Source: an uncultured Bacteroidia bacterium (GTDB lineage: Bacteria > Bacteroidota > Bacteroidia > Bacteroidales > UBA932). Taken from it: a DNA stretch of 64,000 nucleotides. Positions 8,645-16,605 of this stretch are shown piece after piece. Within the stretch, counting starts at the first letter, position 1, and each line of letters opens with the position of its first letter. Both the position numbers and the translations under genes were made by a program. Where the stretch lies: positions 1 to 64,000 of the forward strand of contig CADANY010000004.1 in NCBI GenBank assembly GCA_902789395.1, given 5' to 3'. Below the pieces are notes generated by a model. It saw only the letters and a program-made list of their open reading frames with translations. It was not told the DNA's origin and did not search any database.

Positions 8645-9694
8645 TTATACGATCAGCAGCGCGTCTCCGTACGGCCCGAAACGGTAATCCTCGGCGAGGG
8701 CGGTCTCGTAGGCGTTCATGACGGCCTTATAGCCCCCGAAGGAAGCGACAGCCATCAGCATGGTCGATTCCGGAAGATGGAAATTAGAAACGATCGCATC
8801 CGGAACGGCATACTGGTACGGCGGGAAGATGAATTTGTTGGTCCATCCGTCGTAGGCGTTGACCTGCTTGTCCGTGGTAACGTACGTCTCGAGGGCCCGC
8901 ATGACCGTAACGCCGACGGCAAGGACTTTGTGCCCGAGGTGGTGCGCCCGGTTGATATCATCGGCGGCACTCTGGGAAATAATCATCCGTTCGGAATCCA
9001 TCCGGTGCTTGGACAGGTCTTCCACATCGACGCGGCGGAAATGACCAATCCCCATATGGACTGTGATGAAAGTCTTCTCTATATCCTTGAGTATCATTCG
9101 GTTGAAGAGCTCACGGCTAAAGTGCGTCCCGGCTGCGGGGACCGAAACGGCTCCTTCGTTGGCGGCGAAGATCGTCTGGAAGTTCTCGGCATCTTCCGGC
9201 GTGACTTTCGGCTTGACCCAAAACGGCACCGGGGTCTCTCCGAGTGCAAACAAGGCTTGTTTGAATTCTTCGTAAGGGCCGTCATAGAGGAAACGCAGGG
9301 TCCGTCCGCGGGAAGTCGTGTTGTCGATTACCTCTGCGACAAGGCTTTCGTCTTCGCCGAAGTAGAGTTTGTTCCCGATACGGATTTTACGGGCCGGATC
9401 GACGATGACATCCCAGAGGCGCTGCTCCCGGTTCAGTTCCCGGAGCAGGAATACCATGATGTCGGCGCCGGTTTTTTCCTTCTTTCCATAGAGCCGGGCG
9501 GGGAAGACCTTCGTGTCATTGAGGACAAACATATCTCCCTTCCCGAAATAGTCGATGATATTCTTGAAAAGCTTGTGCTCGATTTCTCCCGAATCCTTGT
9601 GAAGGACCATCAGGCGGCATTCATCTCTCCAGCGGGTCGGTTCCGTCGCAATCTTTTCCTGCGGGAGATTGAAATTGAATTGAGAAAGTTTCAT
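8645..9694 (-). CDS. queA: S-adenosylmethionine:tRNA ribosyltransferase-isomerase
   Basis: 349-residue QueA, which transfers and isomerises the ribosyl group of S-adenosylmethionine onto preQ1 at the tRNA wobble position, giving epoxyqueuosine. The N-terminus MKLSQFNFNLPQEKIATEP and the central VPAAGTHF and HMGIGHFRRV segments are characteristic. The frame is open 27 codons further upstream, but the start at 9694 gives the family's usual length and N-terminus. The gene is 52 bases after the Nudix gene. QueF, which makes preQ1, is encoded about 17 kb away at 26.1 kb. Confidence 0.93.
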   Translation of the reverse strand: MKLSQFNFNLPQEKIATEPTRWRDECRLMVLHKDSGEIEHKLFKNIIDYFGKGDMFVLNDTKVFPARLYGKKEKTGADIMVFLLRELNREQRLWDVIVDPARKIRIGNKLYFGEDESLVAEVIDNTTSRGRTLRFLYDGPYEEFKQALFALGETPVPFWVKPKVTPEDAENFQTIFAANEGAVSVPAAGTHFSRELFNRMILKDIEKTFITVHMGIGHFRRVDVEDLSKHRMDSERMIISQSAADDINRAHHLGHKVLAVGVTVMRALETYVTTDKQVNAYDGWTNKFIFPPYQYAVPDAIVSNFHLPESTMLMAVASFGGYKAVMNAYETALAEDYRFGPYGDALLIV

Positions 9695-9746
9695 TCTGTT
9701 TCTTGGATTGATACTTTTATAATACGGACGAAATTGGAAAAAAGTT

Positions 9747-10358
9747 TCAAATCCGTGCTTCGCGGAAAACTTCAAGGATGGAAGGAAAGGTATTTTTCAG
9801 GAAGGGCGGCAAGCTGGATCTGGCAACCCAGGCGGCTTTCGAGATGGCTTCCTCGCGCTGGGGAGTCAGGTCAGTCGGGTCCGTATAAAGCATATCGTAC
9901 CACCAGGTATGTTTGAGGTGCCAGATCCCGTCCCGGAGATAGCAATGGTCGGTAATGCAGATCAGCCGGCGGAGCTGCAGTTTGTCGATGCCCGTTTCTT
10001 CGCAGACTTCCCGCAAGGCGGTTGTTTCGATATCTTCGTTCGCTTCCTGATGGCCCTTCGGAAGGTCCCAGAGGCCGTTTCTGGAGATCAGAAGATAGTC
10101 TCCGCGGCGGTTGCAGACAAGCCCTCCGGCCGCATTGACTTCCTTGAATTCCGCGCAGAGACGGCGGTAGGCCCGCTGGGGGTCGTCAGTCGGAATATAG
10201 ATGCGGGACAACGGGTCCTGGACCTCGAACATCCGGACCAGATTGCCGACATCGACTTTCTCGCCGATATGGAATTCGACCGAATTGGGATCCGAGAGCC
10301 CTTCGTCATCCGGGGTGCAGATGGCGATGCACCGTTTCTCGAAGTATATCTTGTGCAT
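9747..10358 (-). CDS. Nudix hydrolase
   Basis: 203-residue protein with an exact Nudix box at residues 102-124 (G-x5-E-x7-REVCEETGI), which binds metal and cleaves a nucleoside diphosphate linked to another moiety. An N-terminal segment of about 75 residues without a recognised fold precedes the Nudix domain. The substrate cannot be read from the sequence. The start at 10358 (MHKIYFEKR) is preferred over an upstream in-frame ATG because a minus-strand promoter occupies 10382-10389. It heads the likely operon with queA. Confidence 0.85.
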   Translation of the reverse strand: MHKIYFEKRCIAICTPDDEGLSDPNSVEFHIGEKVDVGNLVRMFEVQDPLSRIYIPTDDPQRAYRRLCAEFKEVNAAGGLVCNRRGDYLLISRNGLWDLPKGHQEANEDIETTALREVCEETGIDKLQLRRLICITDHCYLRDGIWHLKHTWWYDMLYTDPTDLTPQREEAISKAAWVARSSLPPFLKNTFPSILEVFREARI

Positions 10359-10366
10359 ATTTTTCT

Positions 10367-10374
10367 TATATTTG
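10367..10374 (+). promoter_or_regulatory. Promoter -7 element of the SRPBCC/methylase operon
   Basis: TATATTTG, exact match to TAnnTTTG, 21 bases before the ATG at 10396. It faces the minus-strand element at 10382-10389. Confidence 0.7.
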
Positions 10375-10381
10375 TAGGTTG

Positions 10382-10389
10382 CAAAGATA
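10382..10389 (-). promoter_or_regulatory. Promoter -7 element of the Nudix/queA operon
   Basis: TATCTTTG on the minus strand, exact match to TAnnTTTG, 23 bases before the Nudix start. It lies 7 bases from the plus-strand element and points towards it, so the two start sites should overlap. Confidence 0.7.
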
Positions 10390-10395
10390 AGCATT

Positions 10396-10848
10396 ATGAC
10401 AGAAATAGAAAGCAAACACGGAATCGTTTCCCGTCAGCCGTACGAGATTTACATGTCGTTTGCCGACCTAAGGAACTTTACCCGCTTCCTTCCGGAGGAC
10501 AAGCGGCAGGACATAACGGCTGATTTCGATACCATCCAGGCCAAGATCCAGGGCTTTGATTTCGGGGTCAAGGTCCATGACCGTGTCCCCTATTCGCGGC
10601 TGGAACTCGTCGATTACGGCGCCCCGTTCGCCTTCCACATTGCCCTCCATTGCGATCCGGTCCCGGATGATCCGGGCAAGACCGATTTCCATATCAATGT
10701 CGAAGCAGACCTGAACTTCATGATGAAGATGCTGCTCGGTAACAAACTCCGGGAGGTGCTGGATAAGGTTGTCGACGGACTCGTGGATGCCTCTAACGGC
10801 AAGATGCCGGAAGGGTTCGATCCGTCTCAATTCAATATGAATGTTTAG
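10396..10848 (+). CDS. SRPBCC/polyketide-cyclase-like protein
   Basis: 150-residue soluble protein. The pattern of an N-terminal strand, two short helices around FADLRNFTRFLP, a run of long strands, and a long C-terminal amphipathic helix (MMKMLLGNKLREVLDKVVDGL) fits the START/SRPBCC fold. That fold makes a deep hydrophobic pocket for a ligand. No ligand or reaction can be deduced. Its stop overlaps the start of the rRNA methylase by 8 bases, so the two are translationally coupled. The fold assignment is by pattern only. Confidence 0.65.
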   Translation: MTEIESKHGIVSRQPYEIYMSFADLRNFTRFLPEDKRQDITADFDTIQAKIQGFDFGVKVHDRVPYSRLELVDYGAPFAFHIALHCDPVPDDPGKTDFHINVEADLNFMMKMLLGNKLREVLDKVVDGLVDASNGKMPEGFDPSQFNMNV

Positions 10849-11989
10849 TCCTGAATTCACGGCGCTCCTCGTCGAAGCCGTCGGGGAAGAACGGGCCCGG
10901 AAGACCCTGGAAGGTCTTTCCGGAGCACCTTCCGTTTCGGTGAGACTGAATCCGTCCAAACTCCGGACCTGCCCTTTCGAGGGCGCTGAGCCGGTTCCAT
11001 GGAGCCCCTGGGGATTCCTGCTGCCGCAGCGGCCGGTCTTTACCCTGGATCCTCTTTTCCATGCCGGTTGCTATTATGTGCAGGATTCTTCCGCGATGAT
11101 GGTCGGTGAGATTTTCCGCCGCTGCCTTGAAACAATGGAGGCGGAGCACCCGTCGGTACTGGACCTCTGCGCTGCGCCCGGGGGCAAGACAACGGATCTG
11201 GCGGCATCCCTCCGCGAACGGTATGGAGACGGTTTTTCGCTGGTTTCCAATGAGGTGATGAAAAAACGGTTCAGCGTCCTTCGGACCAATGTCCGGACCT
11301 GGGGCGATCCCCGGGTCGGCGTCCTTTCGAGGGATCCCGCCGGATTCAAGGCGGGACCGGTTTTTGAACTGATCGTCGCCGATGTGCCCTGTTCGGGGGA
11401 GGGGATGTTCCGGAAGGAGGAAAAGGCGGTCGGGGACTGGTCCCCCGAAACGGTCGCCTTCTGTGCAGCCCGCCAGCGGAGGATCCTTTCCGATATCTGG
11501 GATTCGCTCCGTCCCGGCGGAATTCTCGTCTACTCGACCTGCACCTTCAACCGGGAGGAAAACGACGGGACGGTCGGATGGATCCTGTCTCACTGGGGTG
11601 GGGAAGTGCTGGACTTCGGTCCATTCCCTTCCGTCCTCCGCACGGAATACGGGTATTCCCTTCTGCCCGGATATGTCCCCGGTGAAGGTCAGTACGTGGC
11701 GGCCCTTCGGAAGGATGGAACCCCTTCGGGAAGGCGTCCCGCCAGGGATGTACTCGAACTTTTCGGCTGCGAAATCCCGGTGGAACCCTTCTCCGGCCCG
11801 ATGATTGATGTAGACCGGATGACGGCGTTACGCTATCTCCACGGAGATGCGCTCCGGCTTCCGGATGCTCCGCTCGGGATGGTCACGATTTCCTACCAGG
11901 GTCACCCCCTGGGAACCGCGAAGAATCTGGGCTCCCGTTGCAACAACCTATATCCGAAAGAGAACCGAATCAGAATGAATATACAATGA
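10841..11989 (+). CDS. RsmF-like tRNA/rRNA cytosine-C5 methyltransferase
   Basis: 382-residue NOL1/NOP2/Sun-family enzyme that forms 5-methylcytosine in RNA. The S-adenosylmethionine-binding motif LDLCAAPGGKTT is at 107-118. The two catalytic cysteines are C184 in DVPCSGEGMFRK and C234 in YSTCTF. The GEGMFRK form and the C-terminal extension (about 280-382), ending in a basic segment with GTAKNLGSRCNN, point to the RsmF (16S rRNA) subgroup. The exact RNA target is not established by sequence. It overlaps the genes on both sides (8 bases upstream, 4 downstream). Confidence 0.88.
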   Translation: MFSPEFTALLVEAVGEERARKTLEGLSGAPSVSVRLNPSKLRTCPFEGAEPVPWSPWGFLLPQRPVFTLDPLFHAGCYYVQDSSAMMVGEIFRRCLETMEAEHPSVLDLCAAPGGKTTDLAASLRERYGDGFSLVSNEVMKKRFSVLRTNVRTWGDPRVGVLSRDPAGFKAGPVFELIVADVPCSGEGMFRKEEKAVGDWSPETVAFCAARQRRILSDIWDSLRPGGILVYSTCTFNREENDGTVGWILSHWGGEVLDFGPFPSVLRTEYGYSLLPGYVPGEGQYVAALRKDGTPSGRRPARDVLELFGCEIPVEPFSGPMIDVDRMTALRYLHGDALRLPDAPLGMVTISYQGHPLGTAKNLGSRCNNLYPKENRIRMNIQ

Positions 11990-12921
11990 TGATACGAAAA
12001 ATGCTATGTGCGGGGGCCATGCTCCTTGCAACCCTTTCCCTTGCCGCTCAGACTCCGAAAGAAGAGTATCAGCGCAGGTATAACCAGCTCGTCCAGCGTG
12101 TCGGCCTTTCCGGCCTGGGCGTTGAAACGCTCCTTCAGCATTGGGAAGCGGATTATCCGGACGATACGGACATGCTCGAGGCAAAATTCGGATGCTTTTT
12201 CCAAAAATCCGCCTCTCCGAAAGTAATCCAACTTTCGCAGGACCGGTATCTCGGCCGTGAGCCGCTGATCCCCTATACGGATTCAACGGGAGTCAAGCAG
12301 AACTATTTCGAGGATACGGAGTATGATGATGACCTGTTCTCAACGGCAACCCAGGCCCTCGACAAGGCGATTTCCCTGTCTCCCAAGCGACTGGATTACC
12401 GTCTTGCCAAGGTTTCTGCCCTGACGGCGTATGAGAAGGAAAGCCCGGATATGGCGATGCAGTCTCTCAAGGGGCTCATCGACTATCACTATGCTACCAA
12501 GCCGGAATGGGTTTATCCCGGGATTGAAAAAGTTGACGGGGATACGTTCAATGCGTTGATCCAGGAGCACTGTTTTACCTTTTTCAAGATCGGCAGTCCT
12601 CAAAGCCAGGAGGCATTCCGGGCGCTGTCGGAAACGATGCTGCAGTTCAATCCGGACGAGCCGCTCTTCCTGGATAATATCGGTTCCTATTATCTGGTCT
12701 GCAAAGGAGATTCGAAAAAGGCGCTGAAGTACTATAACAAGGTACTTAAGAAACATCCGGACGACCTGACGGCCATCCAGAATTGCATCATCCTTGCCCG
12801 GAAGGAGAAGAATCTCAAACTGGAGAAGAAGTATCTTCCGATGATGATCAAATACGCTCCGGAAGAGAAAGACAGGACTTCTGCCGAGATGCGGCTCCGC
12901 TCGATCAGCGGGAAGAAGTAG
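11986..12921 (+). CDS. Exported tetratricopeptide-repeat protein
   Basis: 311-residue protein with a signal peptide (about 1-22, ending LSLAAQ) and helical repeats. The clearest TPR-like units are around residues 230-290 (DNIGSYYLVCKGDSKKALKY, then KVLKKHPDDLTAIQN). It probably acts in the periplasm as a scaffold. The start ATGATGA overlaps the methylase stop; either of the two adjacent ATGs could be used. A longer open frame begins at 11938 but would destroy the signal peptide. The 3' end overlaps the convergent transporter gene by 17 bases. Confidence 0.75.
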   Translation: MMIRKMLCAGAMLLATLSLAAQTPKEEYQRRYNQLVQRVGLSGLGVETLLQHWEADYPDDTDMLEAKFGCFFQKSASPKVIQLSQDRYLGREPLIPYTDSTGVKQNYFEDTEYDDDLFSTATQALDKAISLSPKRLDYRLAKVSALTAYEKESPDMAMQSLKGLIDYHYATKPEWVYPGIEKVDGDTFNALIQEHCFTFFKIGSPQSQEAFRALSETMLQFNPDEPLFLDNIGSYYLVCKGDSKKALKYYNKVLKKHPDDLTAIQNCIILARKEKNLKLEKKYLPMMIKYAPEEKDRTSAEMRLRSISGKK

Positions 12922-13879
12922 TGTCCGGGTGGTTTTCCCGGTACAGTTCCCATGAATTGAACAGATTCTGCCAGATGGCATACAGACCCCCGGCCACGGA
13001 TGTGACGGGGGTCATATAGTGATACCCCAGCCAGATCAGGAAACCGGTATTCTTTTGGCCGAGGGCCTGCCCGGCCGTAATCCGTTCGGTACGGCTGCCC
13101 CTGAAATGCCGGCCGGCGAAGAACTGGACGGCGCAGCAGCCCATCGAAACGAGCACGATGCAGAAGATGCTGCCGATTCCGAGGTGGCTCAACAGGAGCG
13201 CACGGGTCGAGAGAACCATTGCCAGCATCAGTCCCGGACCCCAGATATAGAACGTATACCGGCTCAGCCGCATCAGGAGCCGCTGCAGCCGGTGGGTGGT
13301 ATAGCGGATCAGCCAGGCCAGAAGGCAGGGAAGGATCAGCAGGGGGAAGATCCGCTCGCCGATGCGGATGACATACTGCCAGAAACCGTAGGAGTCCGAA
13401 GGTCGGACCATCGGAATGACCGCAGGAATCAGAAATGTCGCGACGGTATTGATCAGGACAAGGTAACTCATTGTTTCTGAAAGGCTTCCTTTCAGCTTCT
13501 CGGTAATGACCCCGGCGGCGGAAGCGGTGGGGCAGATCAGGCAGAGCATGGCGCACTCCAGGAGAATCCGGGTCGTCTCGTCCCGGGTGATGTAGACAAG
13601 GGCGGCGAATCCGATGAACGCGGCTATTTGGAAAAGGAGGGCCATGACATGCCAGCGGCGGAATCTCAGATCATGCGGGGAAACCTTGACGAACTGGAAG
13701 AACATCAGGATCGAGATGATCGTTTTCTGGCCTTCGGCGGCGAGGACATGGAGTACCTTGCCGGCCGGATGGAGAGCCGGGCAGAAATGGTAGATCAGAT
13801 AGATGCTGATGCCGGTCACGATCGCAATCGGAAGCATCCAGTCCCGCAGGATATCGGACAGTTTAGTTGAGGCAGGCAT
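12905..13879 (-). CDS. Bile acid:sodium symporter-like (BASS) membrane transporter
   Basis: 324-residue integral membrane protein with about nine hydrophobic helices, beginning near residues 14-31. The segment CLICPTASAAGVITEKLKGS resembles the first discontinuous helix of BASS-family sodium-coupled transporters. The later GQALGQKNTGFLIWLG resembles the second crossing region, where these carriers bind Na+ and substrate. Bile acid itself is not implied; BASS relatives carry various organic anions. The gene starts inside the 3' end of the upstream DUF6198-like gene (17-base overlap), so both are translated from one message. Confidence 0.7.
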   Translation of the reverse strand: MPASTKLSDILRDWMLPIAIVTGISIYLIYHFCPALHPAGKVLHVLAAEGQKTIISILMFFQFVKVSPHDLRFRRWHVMALLFQIAAFIGFAALVYITRDETTRILLECAMLCLICPTASAAGVITEKLKGSLSETMSYLVLINTVATFLIPAVIPMVRPSDSYGFWQYVIRIGERIFPLLILPCLLAWLIRYTTHRLQRLLMRLSRYTFYIWGPGLMLAMVLSTRALLLSHLGIGSIFCIVLVSMGCCAVQFFAGRHFRGSRTERITAGQALGQKNTGFLIWLGYHYMTPVTSVAGGLYAIWQNLFNSWELYRENHPDTTSSR

Positions 13880-14540
13880 GATTCCCGAATAATCTATCGA
13901 TGAGGGGGTCGGTCAGTTTCATGCAGAGACCGGTCAGAATCGCCAGGATGAGCGTTCCTTCACGGATGATAACCTGGTTGCCGTTGCCGGTGGGATCCTT
14001 GAAGCAGGCCCATGAAAAAGCGGCAGAAAGGGCAACGAGAAAAATATCAAAAAGAATCTTTACCGTGCTGAAAGGAATCCGGGTAACGTCGGAAAGAACG
14101 GCCGTCGTCTTATCTCCGGCAAGCATCCAGGCATTTGCGATGATTTCGATACGGATGCCGATGGCTGTTACCAGGACGGTCAGCAGGCAGAAGACCATTT
14201 TCATTCCGTATCCCGGGATCTGCAGGGGGGAGATGAGCCAAATGGCCGCGTCGCAGAGATAACCGAAAACAAAGGCGGCGGGGATCTGCATCAGGAACCG
14301 GAGTTCGAATTTCTTTCCCAGCAGAATGACCTGCAGCAGGATCATTACCAGGTGCATCATCCAGGTGAAGGTCCCGACCGTGATCCCTGTCCACCGGAGA
14401 TTCAGTACGGCAGGAGGGCAGGAAACGGGAGCGGTACCGAGATTCGATTTCAGCGAGAGTGCGACTCCGATAGCGATGAAGATCAGCCCCAGGGTTGCGA
14501 TTGCATATCTTTTCAGTATATCTTTTGAATTAATCTTCAT
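13863..14540 (-). CDS. YczE/DUF6198-like integral membrane protein
   Basis: 225-residue protein with five to six membrane helices. It starts with the pattern seen in YczE/YitT-type proteins (a first helix followed by SLKSNLGTAPVSCPP). It has no catalytic motif and no C-terminal soluble domain. Function is unknown; family members are often found beside transporters. It overlaps the BASS-like transporter gene by 17 bases, so the two probably work together. The promoter is shared or facing with the M13 peptidase gene on the other strand. Confidence 0.7.
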   Translation of the reverse strand: MKINSKDILKRYAIATLGLIFIAIGVALSLKSNLGTAPVSCPPAVLNLRWTGITVGTFTWMMHLVMILLQVILLGKKFELRFLMQIPAAFVFGYLCDAAIWLISPLQIPGYGMKMVFCLLTVLVTAIGIRIEIIANAWMLAGDKTTAVLSDVTRIPFSTVKILFDIFLVALSAAFSWACFKDPTGNGNQVIIREGTLILAILTGLCMKLTDPLIDRLFGNHACLN

Positions 14541-14547
14541 ATCTTTG
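14540..14547 (+). promoter_or_regulatory. Promoter -7 element of the M13 peptidase gene
   Basis: TATCTTTG, exact match to TAnnTTTG, 45 bases before the start at 14593. Confidence 0.65.
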
Positions 14548-14559
14548 CAGATTGGAACG

Positions 14560-14567
14560 CAAAGATG
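14560..14567 (-). promoter_or_regulatory. Near-consensus promoter of the YczE/BASS operon
   Basis: CATCTTTG on the minus strand, one mismatch from TAnnTTTG, 19 bases before the minus-strand start at 14540. It faces the plus-strand element. Confidence 0.45.
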
Positions 14568-14592
14568 CGAATATTTAAATTAATTACAAAAT

Positions 14593-16605
14593 ATGAAAAA
14601 GTTCCTGATCATGATGATTCCAGTTTTGGGTCTTGCAGCCTGCTCTGCCCCCAAACAGCAGGCTCCTGCCCTTGACTTGACCGACCTTGATACGACGGTC
14701 AGCCCGAAAGTCAATTTCTATCAGTACGCTACCGGCGGCTGGCAGAAGAAAAACCCGCTCAAGCCTGAGTTCTCCCGTTACGGCTCTTTCGATGCCATTG
14801 CTGAAAATACCCAGAAGCAGCTCAATGACCTTTTCTCTGCCATGACGGAGATGAAAACGGAAAAGGGAAGTGTAGAGCAGAAGATTTCCGATCTCTATAA
14901 GATGGGCCTGGATTCCGTTCGGCGCAATAACGACGGCGCCGCTCCGATCCTGGACGGGATCGCCGGAATCCGCGCGATCGATTCCAAGGATGCCCTGGTC
15001 CGCAAACTGGGTGCCCTCTCCAAGTCCGGTGACGGTGGTTTCTATGGAGCCGGGGTCGAGGCTGACCTGACAGACAGCAATACCCAGATCCTCTATATCG
15101 GCCAGGGAGGCCTGGGCATGGGGGACCGCGATTATTATCTGGATCCCGCCAATGCCGAACTCAAGGCCGGCTACCGTGCTTTCCTTGAGAAGGTCTTCTC
15201 GCTTTCCGGTCTGGAAGATGCTGCCGAGCTTGCCGGCAAGGCCCTCTCCGTCGAGGATGCCATGGCTGCCGTTTTCTGGCCGAAAGAGCGTCTCCGCGAT
15301 ATGACGGCGATCTATAATCCGATGTCTTCCGAAGATTTCATCAAGAATTACCCTGCCCTGCGGATGGACCTCTTCTTCAACGAGGCCGGCATCCCGGCCC
15401 AGGAGAAAATCATCGTTGAACAACCCTCTTATTTTGAGGAGCTTTCCAAGATTTTCGAGCATACGGACCTTGAGGATCTGAAGGCCTATCTGCTCGGTCA
15501 GTTTGTCAGCAGCGCCTGCGGTGCGCTCAGCGATGATTTCTATACGGCTTCCTGGGAGTTCTTCAGCCACCAGATGGCCGGAGCCCAGGAGCAGCGCCCG
15601 CGCTGGAAGAGAGCCATGTCCGTTCCGAACAGCTATCTCGGAGAAGCTGTCGGCAAGATGTATGTCGACCGTTACTTCCCGGCCTCTTCCAAAGAGAAGA
15701 TGGTTACCCTTGTCGAGAATCTCCGTACCGCGCTCGGTGAGCACATCGACGGTCTCGACTGGATGAGCGACAGCACCAAGGTGCGTGCCCATGAGAAGCT
15801 CTCCAGCTTTACCGTGAAGATCGGTTATCCGGATAAGTGGAAAGATTACAGTACCCTCGAGATCAATCCGGAACTGACCTATTATCAGAATCTTAAGAAT
15901 GCTTCCGCCTGGTATGTCGCCGACAATATGTCTAAGATCGGAAAGCCGACGGACAGGACCGAGTGGGGTATGACTCCGCAGACGGTCAACGCCTACTATA
16001 ACCCGACGACGAATGAGATCTGCTTCCCGGCCGCTATTCTGCAGAAGCCTTTCTTCGATCCGAATGCGGATGACGCGGTCAACTACGGCGGCATCGGTGT
16101 CGTGATCGGCCATGAGATGAGCCACGGATTCGATGACCAGGGCAGCATGTTCGACAAGGACGGGAACATGGTCAATTGGTGGACGGCTGAAGACAAAGCC
16201 AAGTTCGACGCCAAGGGCGAGGCACTTGCCGCCCAGTTCGACGCCGTCGAGGTCCTTCCGGGCGTTATGGCCAACGGCAAATATACCCTCGGCGAGAACA
16301 TCGGCGATCACGGCGGTCTTTCGATCGCTTTCACGGCGATGGAGAATGCGATCAAGGGAAAGAACGTCGGTCTGATCGACGGCTTTACCCCCCAGCAGCG
16401 TTTCTATCTGTCATACGGCGCAATCTGGGCCCAGAACATTACTGACCAGGAGAAGGCGCGCCTCACGAAGATGGACGTCCATTCCCTCGCCGTCAACCGC
16501 GTGAACGTCTCGCTTCGGAACTTCCAGAGCTTCTTCGATGCGTTTGACATCAAAGAAGGCGATCCGATGTTCCGTCCGGAGCAGGAGCGTGTCCATATCT
16601 GGTAA
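14593..16605 (+). CDS. M13-family zinc metallopeptidase lipoprotein
   Basis: 670-residue lipoprotein (lipobox LAAC, C17) of the neprilysin/PepO family, which cleaves oligopeptides. The zinc site is intact: HEMSH at 507-511 supplies two His and the catalytic Glu, and ENIGD at 568-572 supplies the third ligand. The C-terminus ends in the short aromatic tail VHIW usual for the family. Length is standard. Anchored by lipid, it should act in the periplasm or on the surface on peptides. The last base of its stop codon is the first base of the next gene's ATG. Confidence 0.94.
   Translation: MKKFLIMMIPVLGLAACSAPKQQAPALDLTDLDTTVSPKVNFYQYATGGWQKKNPLKPEFSRYGSFDAIAENTQKQLNDLFSAMTEMKTEKGSVEQKISDLYKMGLDSVRRNNDGAAPILDGIAGIRAIDSKDALVRKLGALSKSGDGGFYGAGVEADLTDSNTQILYIGQGGLGMGDRDYYLDPANAELKAGYRAFLEKVFSLSGLEDAAELAGKALSVEDAMAAVFWPKERLRDMTAIYNPMSSEDFIKNYPALRMDLFFNEAGIPAQEKIIVEQPSYFEELSKIFEHTDLEDLKAYLLGQFVSSACGALSDDFYTASWEFFSHQMAGAQEQRPRWKRAMSVPNSYLGEAVGKMYVDRYFPASSKEKMVTLVENLRTALGEHIDGLDWMSDSTKVRAHEKLSSFTVKIGYPDKWKDYSTLEINPELTYYQNLKNASAWYVADNMSKIGKPTDRTEWGMTPQTVNAYYNPTTNEICFPAAILQKPFFDPNADDAVNYGGIGVVIGHEMSHGFDDQGSMFDKDGNMVNWWTAEDKAKFDAKGEALAAQFDAVEVLPGVMANGKYTLGENIGDHGGLSIAFTAMENAIKGKNVGLIDGFTPQQRFYLSYGAIWAQNITDQEKARLTKMDVHSLAVNRVNVSLRNFQSFFDAFDIKEGDPMFRPEQERVHIW

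Noticed and set aside
14584-16311. Open frame of about 575 codons opposite the M13 peptidase gene
   Set aside because: Shadow of a well-supported gene; no promoter or motif of its own.
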